From Acidimicrobiia bacterium (lineage in GTDB: Bacteria > Actinomycetota > Acidimicrobiia > Spongiisociales > ZC4RG35): a stretch of DNA of 6,874 nucleotides. Position 1 is the stretch's first letter; each line of letters starts with the position of its first letter. Position numbers and translations under genes: made by a program. Location of the stretch: assembly GCA_009377735.1 (NCBI GenBank), contig WHTL01000212.1, positions 1 to 6,874 on the forward strand, given 5' to 3'. Under the pieces are notes generated by a model. The model ran no database searches, was not told the DNA's origin, and saw nothing but the letters and a program-made list of their open reading frames with translations. Of the stretch, positions 1 through 5,121 are shown one piece after another.

Positions 1-743
1 ATGGGTCCGCCGGTATCAGAGAGGGTGGCGTTGGAAACCCCGATGCCGTGGTTGGTGCCGTAGCTCACCGCCGAGGTGCAGAGCCACTCACCCACCGGCT
101 CACGGTGGAGCACCAGGTTGAGATCGGCGTTGATACAGGTGATTTGACTGATGGGGTCGTTGAAGGAAACACCGTTCCCGCAGTCCGCGACCGGTCCGAT
201 GCGCTGGAACCCGGAAGGCTCCTCATCGGCGAGGATCGGGACGGTCCTCATCCACATCGTTGTCGGCCCTCCCTTGCCCATCGACCCCGAAGGGTCGTAA
301 CGCACCTCCATCGAATCAACGAAACTCGGAAGAGAATGCAACGTCTCCGTTATGGGGAACTCTCCCGGTACAGAGTCAGAGAAATCCGGCGTGGACACCT
401 CGGGATTGCTCACCTCGACATCGACCTTGGCGAGCTGCATCGTCACCGCCGAGGCGTAGATACGTTCGTCATCGACGATACGGATCCCGGTGGAAGCAAT
501 GGTGCGGCCGGACCGAATGACCTCCGACTCCAGTCGGAAACCCGACATCGGTATGGGACGGTGGAGCTCGATCGTCAGGCGAACGGTGGGATAATCTGGG
601 AGTAACCGCTCCACCTCCCTGAGCATGAGCGCGGTCGGCGGACCAGCATGACAGGCATCGGCCTCCCACGGTCCCCGGGCGAGATCGGTCGGCTGGAACC
701 AGGCACCGTCGTCGGTGGTGAAGTAGCTCCCGTTCAGGCCCAC
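1..743 (-). CDS. Acyl-CoA thioesterase-like double-hotdog protein (C-terminus cut by window edge)
   Basis: Reading the reverse strand from a GTG at 743 gives 247 uninterrupted codons that run off the left edge. Near the N-terminus is ARGPWEADACHAGPPTAL (residues 22-39), which matches the 'arGPW...HGGPPaAL' signature of the TesB-like / 4HBT_3 thioesterase superfamily; the usual HGGP reads HAGP here. The second hotdog half carries VADCGNGVS (about 185-193, with D187 where the family has its conserved Asp), an N-x-D-L-x-L-x-L-H-R strand (205-214) and GEWLC (218-222). The end, GIGVSNATLSDTGGP, resembles the terminal strand of the family, so perhaps 10-25 residues are missing. By family the protein would hydrolyse acyl-CoA thioesters in the cytoplasm; the substrate cannot be read from sequence. 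The GTG start overlaps the end of the upstream acetyltransferase gene by 10 nt. There is no strong Shine-Dalgarno, so translation is probably coupled. The family call is firm and the exact start moderately so. Confidence 0.85.
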   Translation of the reverse strand, partial: MGLNGSYFTTDDGAWFQPTDLARGPWEADACHAGPPTALMLREVERLLPDYPTVRLTIELHRPIPMSGFRLESEVIRSGRTIASTGIRIVDDERIYASAVTMQLAKVDVEVSNPEVSTPDFSDSVPGEFPITETLHSLPSFVDSMEVRYDPSGSMGKGGPTTMWMRTVPILADEEPSGFQRIGPVADCGNGVSFNDPISQITCINADLNLVLHREPVGEWLCTSAVSYGTNHGIGVSNATLSDTGGP

Positions 744-1738
744 AGCGTGCCACCGTTCTCGATGAGTCTGGTGAAGCGAGGATCGACCCAACTCACTCTC
801 TCCTCCCGCACGGGCACAAACCCCTTCTGCTGATACATCCGTAGCGCGCGGGGATGGTCGAGGGAGTTGGTGTTCACGGTGAGTAACTCGGGAGATTTGT
901 CCCAGGCCAGCCGGATTGCCTCCCCAATGAGATAGCTTCCGAGACCCCGACCGATGAACTCGGGGATGAGACCAAAGTAGGCAAGATTCACGATCGGGAA
1001 TTCACCGCTGTTCAACTCGACGAAACCGGCCGGTTCGCTCCCTACCAGAAGGATGTGAACCTCGGTGTCCTCCGATCGGATCGTCTCCGCAAGCTCCTCG
1101 TCTGACATTGCACGACGCTCCCACCAGAGACCGGCGGCACCGACGGAGTCGTAGAGATAGCGATAGAAGCGGACACTGGGTCGTGGTACCTGGGTGAGCA
1201 CCGCGGGCTCGGCCGGTGTCACCGACGCCAGGTTGGGACGGGATCTCATCTCCAAATGGGTGATCACCACGTCGAGCTTCGGCGGCTCGACAACAGCGCC
1301 ATCCAGTCTCTTTCCAAAACCGCTAACCGGCATCTCTTGGTATCCGATTTGGCGGTAGAAATCACCGGCGGTCTCATTGGTCGACCGCACCATTAGCTGC
1401 ATCTTTGGAACACCCCTTTCTCGGAAGAGCACTTCAACGGCATCCACCAACTTCTTGCCTATGCCCTGTTGTCGGCTGTTGGGATCGACCGCCAAATAGT
1501 ACATCCATCCCCGATGGGCGTCGTCACCGTACGCAACCGAACCCACCACATCGCTACCATCGTCAGCGACCAGCACACCCCCGTGACCTGATGTCAAGAA
1601 TCGATCGAAATCCTGATGCGGATCGTTGTGAGGAACCACCAGACCCGCCTTCTCCCACAGGTTGACGACCGTATCGCGATCATCGGCGGCGGCCTCCCGT
1701 ATGACAGTGCCGTCGTCCATCTTCAGGAGGTTACCCAT
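734..1738 (-). CDS. Tandem GNAT acetyltransferase: YpeA-like domain fused to a second GNAT domain
   Basis: This is a 334-residue cytoplasmic protein with two acetyl-CoA-dependent N-acetyltransferase domains. The N-terminal domain (about 11-147) strongly resembles E. coli YpeA in gene-length order: LWEKAGL (27-33), NDP (38-40), HRGWMYYLAVDP (75-86), the acetyl-CoA loop QQGIG (90-94), MVRSTN (116-121) and FGKRLD (141-146). The C-terminal domain (about 155-325) begins with THLEM (160-164), followed by FYRYLYDSVG (191-200), ELNSG (241-245), YFGLIPEFIGRGLG (254-267, second acetyl-CoA loop), NSLDHPRAL (291-299) and YQQKGF (302-307). This matches a GNAT type usually found as a stand-alone protein. 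Both acetyl-CoA loops look intact, so both halves may be active. Acceptors are unknown. ATG 1738 is the first start after an in-frame stop. ATG 1720 is the alternative, and neither has a good Shine-Dalgarno. The gene is probably cotranscribed with the downstream thioesterase. MshD also has two GNAT domains, but its sequence features are not seen here. Confidence 0.9.
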   Translation of the reverse strand: MGNLLKMDDGTVIREAAADDRDTVVNLWEKAGLVVPHNDPHQDFDRFLTSGHGGVLVADDGSDVVGSVAYGDDAHRGWMYYLAVDPNSRQQGIGKKLVDAVEVLFRERGVPKMQLMVRSTNETAGDFYRQIGYQEMPVSGFGKRLDGAVVEPPKLDVVITHLEMRSRPNLASVTPAEPAVLTQVPRPSVRFYRYLYDSVGAAGLWWERRAMSDEELAETIRSEDTEVHILLVGSEPAGFVELNSGEFPIVNLAYFGLIPEFIGRGLGSYLIGEAIRLAWDKSPELLTVNTNSLDHPRALRMYQQKGFVPVREERVSWVDPRFTRLIENGGTLWA

Positions 1739-1770
1739 GGCATGGGTTCAGAGTTGTGTCGACGACGCCA

Positions 1771-1797
1771 GGCGCTCACGACCCCCGGGCGCTCACG
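1771..1797. repeat. 10-bp direct repeat in the divergent intergenic region
   Basis: GGCGCTCACG occurs at 1771-1780 and again at 1788-1797, offset by 17 bp with ACCCCCG between the copies. It lies in the gap of about 95 bp between the leftward acetyltransferase gene and the rightward SDR gene, where both promoters must sit. Tandem sites in such a place could bind a regulator. I see no convincing -35/-10 pair on either strand, and a 10-bp repeat in GC-rich DNA could be chance. Confidence 0.35.
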
Positions 1798-1834
1798 GCT
1801 CAAACTCCTAAATCCCTGTGAGACGTAGCATTGG

Positions 1835-2782
1835 GTGATGCTGGGAAGGCTCGTGCACACCGCCCGGAAAATCACCATGGCCACCGGCTTCTCCCGACTC
1901 GGTCCGCCAGTCAAGAGTCGGATCCACAACTGGTCAGAGGAGAAGCCCGATCTATCCTCTCACGTCGCCGTAATCACCGGTGCCACCGGGGAGACCGGAC
2001 GTGTGATAGCCAAGTCCTTGGCCGAAAGGGGAGCGGCGGTATGGCTGATCGATACCTCCGAGTCGGCGATCGAGAAAACGGTACAAGCAATCAGGTCGGC
2101 GACTGGGAACGAGCACGTTGAAGGACATGGCGCCGATATGGAAGAGTTCTCCTCAGTTCGCAATCTCTCCGACGACATCCACGCGACCACCGACCATGTG
2201 GACATCCTCGTCCACAATGCCGGGAGCAGACATGATCAATGGACCACGACCACTTCCGGTGTGGAGGTAACTCTCGCAAGCCACGTCCTCGGCCCGTACA
2301 TCCTCACTCGACGTCTCGAGGATCGCTTTAGCCCCGGTGCCCGGATCCTTTTCATGGCGAGTGGTGGCCTATTCACTCCCGAGTTCGATCTCAGTGGTCT
2401 GGAGATGCCGGCACGCAACTACAACGGCCGCCTAGCCCATTCCCGTGCCAGTCGAGCCCAGGTGGTTCTCGCCCGACGGCTAGGTGAGGACTATCGCAAC
2501 CGTTTCATAGTCCATGCCATGCATCCGGGTTGGAGCGGATCGAATTCCCACAACGGGCGTCTGCACCGATTGACCACCCCCTTGCAACGCTCGCCGGAAC
2601 AGGCCGCCGACACAATGGTGTGGCTGGCCACCGCACAGGAACCAGCACTCTCCTCGGGGGCATTCTGGCACGACCGGACACGTCGGAGCCCCGCGTATAT
2701 CCCCAGATCGATGACCGACCCCAGGGATGAGAGCAGACTCATCCCCTGGATCGAGGCACGGATCCGCAAGGCTGAGAGATAG
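1835..2782 (+). CDS. DHRS12-like short-chain dehydrogenase/reductase with altered active site
   Basis: This is a 315-residue Rossmann-fold SDR. The N-terminal region (about 18-34, SRLG) and the C-terminal FWHDRTRRSPAYIPRS block resemble actinobacterial homologues of DHRS12. Visible SDR landmarks are the cofactor loop TGATGETG (48-55), NAG (128-130), the LGPYILT helix (152-158), the catalytic-Ser strand FMASGG (173-178, S176) and HPGW after the active site. Three key positions deviate. The central Gly of TGxxxGxG is Glu53, the catalytic Tyr of YxxxK is His202, and the Lys is Ser206 (AHSRASRAQVV where relatives read AYAQxKRAQVV). The S176-to-202 distance of 26 residues fits my memory of DHRS12, so misalignment is unlikely. 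The frame is otherwise intact and conserved to the end, so this looks like a non-catalytic or repurposed SDR rather than a decaying gene. The start is GTG 1835 or ATG 1838, neither with a clear Shine-Dalgarno; ATG 1877 is an alternative that would remove part of the conserved N-terminal region. Confidence 0.85.
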   Translation: MMLGRLVHTARKITMATGFSRLGPPVKSRIHNWSEEKPDLSSHVAVITGATGETGRVIAKSLAERGAAVWLIDTSESAIEKTVQAIRSATGNEHVEGHGADMEEFSSVRNLSDDIHATTDHVDILVHNAGSRHDQWTTTTSGVEVTLASHVLGPYILTRRLEDRFSPGARILFMASGGLFTPEFDLSGLEMPARNYNGRLAHSRASRAQVVLARRLGEDYRNRFIVHAMHPGWSGSNSHNGRLHRLTTPLQRSPEQAADTMVWLATAQEPALSSGAFWHDRTRRSPAYIPRSMTDPRDESRLIPWIEARIRKAER

Positions 2783-2784
2783 TG

Positions 2785-2978
2785 CGCAGACACCGATAGG
2801 TGGGTGGTCGGTCGGCCCTTCCTCGTTCTGTGCGGATTTTTGACGCGTTGGGGCGAGTTTTCTCGCGCAGAAGGGTGGGATGGCCGGCCCTTCCCCGTTC
2901 TGTGCGGATTCTTGACGCGTTGGGGCGAGTTTCTACGCGCAGAAGGGTGGGGTGGTTGGCGACCGCAGACACCGATAG
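2785..2978. repeat. Flanking 15-bp direct repeat pair around the tandem units
   Basis: CGCAGACACCGATAG is found exactly at 2785-2799, two bases after the SDR stop, and again at 2964-2978. The two copies bracket the 72-bp tandem units. Bases on either side of the copies differ, so the match is exactly 15 bp. It may be a duplication made when the tandem block arose or inserted, or part of a larger repeated module. No transposase or terminal inverted repeat supports an insertion sequence. Confidence 0.7.
2813..2956. repeat. Two tandem 72-bp hairpin-forming repeat units
   Basis: Units at 2813-2884 and 2885-2956 match at 65 of 72 positions; the differences are at 2823, 2839, 2861-2863, 2880 and 2884 of the first unit. 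Each unit can fold. TCTGTGCG (2827-2834) pairs with CGCGCAGA (2864-2871), with one G-U, and CCCT (2816-2819) extends the stem against AGGG (2872-2875) around a 7-nt bulge. None of the seven differences falls in these arms, which is consistent with selection on structure or with recent duplication. The GGCCGGCC palindrome marks the junction between units. Because 72 is a multiple of three, long repetitive reading frames arise on both strands, but they look non-coding. The rest of the 251-bp gap 2783-3033 holds only the flanking 15-bp repeats and a C-rich leader. Confidence 0.85.
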
Positions 2979-3033
2979 ATGACCGATTGATCCGCTAGAT
3001 CCCTAACCTTCACCCCTCACCCTCACCCCTGAC

Positions 3034-4197
3034 ATGAGAGCTCCTCCCCCAATGCCCTCAAAGCCTGACCAAGACAGTTCCGACGCGGCGAACCAGGAAG
3101 AACCCCACCCCGAAAAGTCGAGGTCGGGTGCCCGGGTCTTCCTGGCCTTCATCGCTGGCGCCCTGGCGGTAGCCATGGTCTGGGCGGGTGTCGACTTCCT
3201 CAACACCGACGACGAGGGACCCGGGTCCGCGGAAACCACCGTCGCCCCGGGCACCAGCACCGATACCCCTATAAGCACACAGGCGCCGAATACAACTGTC
3301 GCCGCCACCAGCTCCACCACCACGACGACCGAGCCGATCACCTTCGATGTGACTGTTCCCAACGCTGAGAGGGCCAGATACACGATGGATCCCTACACCG
3401 GTCTTGGGGCGTGGCTCGATGTATTTGATTGGACCGTTGAAAACGCCGACGATCGGGTCGGGCCCGGCATCGTCGACCAACTCGCCGAAGCCGGGGTGCA
3501 GACCCTCTACATACAGGCGGGCAAGTGGGACTCATCTGCTCCACTACTCGAGCCCAACCTTCTCAAGATCTTCCTGGAGCGGGCAGAGGCCAACGACATG
3601 TCGGTCGTGGGGTGGTACGTTCCCGGATACGAGGATCCCCAGGCAGACCTAGAGCGCCTCCTCGCCATCACCTCACTCCCCCTCGATGGGGTAGCCGTCG
3701 ACATCGAGGCAACCAGCCACGACGACGTGACGGAGAGGAACCGAAACGCTGTCGCCTTGGCGAAGGAGATGCGTCGTCTTCTTCCCGATGACGTGATCGG
3801 TGCCATCGTCCTCGAGCCGGTCCTACTCGAGGATGTGAACCCCAACTTCTGGCCGAGTTACCCGTGGGAGCAGCTCGCAGCCAACTACGACGTATGGCTC
3901 CCCATGAATTACTGGACGAATCGCAGCTCCGATTCACCCTGGACGGATCCCCACCTCTACACCGTCACCAACGTGGAGCGGGTTCGCGAACTGATCGGAA
4001 AACCCGAAGCGCCCGTCCATGTTCTCGGCGGGATCGCAGACGAGACGACCGTCAACCAACTCCGTCGCTTCCGGAAGGCCTCCGAGGATGTTGGTGCGAT
4101 TGGGGGGAGCATCTACGACGTGAAAACAACCGACGATGAGCTCTGGCCCGCCCTGGAGCACTTCCAAACCACCCGGGTCCCTCCCCAGGACGGTTAG
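3034..4197 (+). CDS. Membrane-anchored extracytoplasmic TIM-barrel, glycoside-hydrolase-like protein
   Basis: This is a 387-residue protein with a short, charged cytoplasmic N-terminus (1-33), one transmembrane helix (about 35-55) and a Ser/Thr/Pro/Ala-rich linker (about 57-101, including TSSTTTTTE). A globular domain follows (about 117-380), presumably outside the membrane. The domain shows the strand rhythm of a (beta/alpha)8 barrel: GLGAWLDVFDW (123-133), GVQTLYIQAG (154-163), VVGWYVPGY (191-199), GVAVDIEA (219-226), IGAIVLEP (255-262), VWLPMNYWT (287-295), VHVLGGI (328-334) and GGSIYD (357-362). D223 and E225 in VDIE, plus the aromatic-rich NYW and WYVPGY strands, are what a carbohydrate-active barrel would show, so a glycoside hydrolase-like role on cell-surface glycans is inferred. 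I cannot assign a numbered GH family. No cysteine or lipobox is visible, so anchoring is by the helix. ATG 3034 lacks a Shine-Dalgarno and follows a C-rich leader; ATG 3052 is an alternative. Confidence 0.75.
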   Translation: MRAPPPMPSKPDQDSSDAANQEEPHPEKSRSGARVFLAFIAGALAVAMVWAGVDFLNTDDEGPGSAETTVAPGTSTDTPISTQAPNTTVAATSSTTTTTEPITFDVTVPNAERARYTMDPYTGLGAWLDVFDWTVENADDRVGPGIVDQLAEAGVQTLYIQAGKWDSSAPLLEPNLLKIFLERAEANDMSVVGWYVPGYEDPQADLERLLAITSLPLDGVAVDIEATSHDDVTERNRNAVALAKEMRRLLPDDVIGAIVLEPVLLEDVNPNFWPSYPWEQLAANYDVWLPMNYWTNRSSDSPWTDPHLYTVTNVERVRELIGKPEAPVHVLGGIADETTVNQLRRFRKASEDVGAIGGSIYDVKTTDDELWPALEHFQTTRVPPQDG

Positions 4198-4229
4198 CAG
4201 GACGATGGTTCCGGGCGGCCCACCGAAAG

Positions 4230-4258
4230 TTGACACCATACTCCAGGCATGATACTTT
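4230..4258 (+). promoter_or_regulatory. Sigma70-type promoter of the padR gene
   Basis: A perfect -35 TTGACA (4230-4235) is followed after 17 bp by TACTTT (4253-4258), with a TGA extended -10 element at 4250-4252. The expected transcription start is near 4265, about 25 nt before the padR ATG. This is the best-formed promoter in the window. It is assigned from consensus alone. Confidence 0.65.
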
Positions 4259-4277
4259 GATTCGAGTATTCCGAATC
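4238..4277. promoter_or_regulatory. Putative PadR operator overlapping the -10 region
   Basis: ATACT (4252-4256) and AGTAT (4265-4269) form an inverted repeat with an 8-bp spacer across the -10 and probable start site. Another ATACT lies at 4238-4242 inside the promoter spacer. A second inverted repeat, GATTCG-N7-CGAATC (4259-4264 and 4272-4277), interleaves with the first. PadR proteins bind short dyads of this general form (half-sites about 8 bp apart, for example ATGT-N8-ACAT for characterised members) and commonly repress their own promoter. Binding here is inferred from position and symmetry. Confidence 0.55.
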
Positions 4278-4289
4278 GAGGTGTTGACG

Positions 4290-4982
4290 ATGGCAGACAA
4301 GCGCCCCAAGAATCCGCTGGCATTGGCGGTGCTGACCCTCCTTTTCGAGGAGCCGATGCACCCCTATCAGATGTCGACGACGCTCAAGGAACGAGCCAAG
4401 GAACAGAGCATCAAGCTCAATTACGGTTCGCTCTACGCGGTGGTCGAGTCCCTGGAGAAGAGGGGCTACGTGTTGGCGAAGGAGACGGTCGCCGAAGGTC
4501 GCCGGCCCGAGCGGACCGTATACGCGATTACAGAGTCCGGGACCCGTCTCATGGATGAGTGGCTAAGGGACCTGCTGGCAAATCCGATCAACGAGTTCCC
4601 CCAGTTCGAGGCGGCGCTCTCGCTGATCGCGGTGCTCCCACCCGAGGATGTCATCGAACTACTCGAGAAGCGCCTAGCCACCCAGTCGGCGAACTATGCC
4701 AAAGACACTGCTCTCATACAGCAGGTCATCGATCTCGGGATGCCCCGTCTCTTCGCTGTAGAGCACGAGTACGAGATGGCGTTGGTCAAGGCCGAGATCG
4801 ACTATGTCACGACGTTGCTGGACGACCTCAAGAACGACACCATTTCCGGAATGAGGTTCTGGCGTCGCATGGCCGATCTGCGTGCGGAAGGTATGCCGCC
4901 CGAAGAGATCCGGGCAAAAGTGACCGACGAGTTCAAGGAGGATTTCACCTGGGTCGAGAAGGCCCAAGAAATCAAGAAGTAG
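4290..4982 (+). CDS. PadR-family transcriptional regulator
   Basis: This is a 230-residue DNA-binding repressor. The N-terminal winged helix-turn-helix (about 9-85) shows the PadR pattern: PLALAVLTLLFEEPMHPYQM (9-28), the recognition-helix segment NYGSLYAVVESLEKRGYV (44-61), and the wing with RRPERTVYAITESG (71-84). The remainder is alpha-helical and fits the C-terminal dimerisation domain of the longer PadR subgroup, with an additional charged tail (about 190-230). The start ATG 4290 is chosen because GAGGTG (4278-4283) lies 6 nt upstream and the protein then begins just before the conserved domain. An in-frame TTG at 4230 is part of the promoter -35 and cannot be the start. The gene precedes an ABC exporter in the same orientation, the common arrangement in which PadR senses a hydrophobic or cationic compound and represses its efflux pump; the ligand is unknown. 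It is likely autoregulated through the overlapping dyad. Confidence 0.93.
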   Translation: MADKRPKNPLALAVLTLLFEEPMHPYQMSTTLKERAKEQSIKLNYGSLYAVVESLEKRGYVLAKETVAEGRRPERTVYAITESGTRLMDEWLRDLLANPINEFPQFEAALSLIAVLPPEDVIELLEKRLATQSANYAKDTALIQQVIDLGMPRLFAVEHEYEMALVKAEIDYVTTLLDDLKNDTISGMRFWRRMADLRAEGMPPEEIRAKVTDEFKEDFTWVEKAQEIKK

Positions 4983-5030
4983 GGAACGGCCCCTGGCGAC
5001 GGTGCGATAACACCGACCAAGGGCCGTTCC
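4983..5030 (+). terminator. Long intercistronic hairpin after padR (terminator or attenuator)
   Basis: Directly after the padR TAG, GGAACGGCCC (4983-4992) pairs perfectly with GGGCCGTTCC (5021-5030). Inside, TGG/CCA and CGGTG/CACCG (4999-5003 and 5010-5014) extend the stem around a CGATAA loop. No U-tract follows (AACGCTCG), so it is not a classical intrinsic terminator. Actinobacterial terminators often lack U-tracts. It could instead be a partial terminator, an mRNA-stabilising structure, or an attenuator between regulator and transporter. Confidence 0.7.
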
Positions 5031-5040
5031 AACGCTCGAG

Positions 5041-5058
5041 CCACGGTTCGAACCATGG
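5041..5058. promoter_or_regulatory. Palindrome upstream of the ABC transporter genes
   Basis: GGTTCGAACC (5045-5054) is a perfect 10-bp palindrome. With one mismatched pair it extends to CCACGGTTCGAACCATGG (5041-5058). It lies about 64 bp before the ABC ATPase start and after the padR hairpin, a suitable place for an operator. It does not share the ATACT/AGTAT half-sites seen in front of padR, so it may belong to a different regulator. I cannot identify a clear promoter beside it. Confidence 0.4.
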
Positions 5059-5121
5059 AAAATACCCGAGACGTTCCAGGGTAGCTTCCGGCGGATCTGG
5101 CTCCTCATTAGAAGGAGAACC

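Noticed and set aside
48..605. 185-codon open frame on the + strand at the left end
   Set aside because: It lies entirely opposite the thioesterase gene, whose translation shows clear family motifs; the + strand product is Arg/His-rich with no recognisable domain.
469..753. 94-codon reverse-strand frame overlapping the start of the thioesterase
   Set aside because: It is in a different frame from the recognisable thioesterase protein and has low-complexity Arg/His composition.
734..1738. Mycothiol synthase (MshD) because of two GNAT domains
   Set aside because: The N-terminal half matches YpeA-type motifs and the C-terminal half a different GNAT type; MshD hallmarks are not apparent.
1737..1811. 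24-codon + strand ORF preceded by AGGAGG
   Set aside because: The AGGAGG is the antisense of the acetyltransferase's first codons; the peptide has no features and the ORF sits in the divergent promoter region.
2813..2956. CRISPR-like repeat array
   Set aside because: There are only two directly abutting copies with no spacers and no cas genes nearby.
2739..2972. Repetitive open frames on both strands over the tandem units
   Set aside because: They arise because the 72-bp unit is a multiple of three; the peptides are Arg-rich 24-residue repeats with no start-site support, and the DNA-level hairpin pattern explains the sequence better.
2785..2978. Insertion sequence with target-site duplication
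   Set aside because: There are 15-bp direct repeats but no transposase and no terminal inverted repeats; kept only as a repeat feature.
4230..4289. 20-residue N-terminal extension of PadR from TTG 4230
   Set aside because: The TTG is the start of the -35 element, and the ATG at 4290 has a well-placed GAGGTG and fits the family N-terminus.
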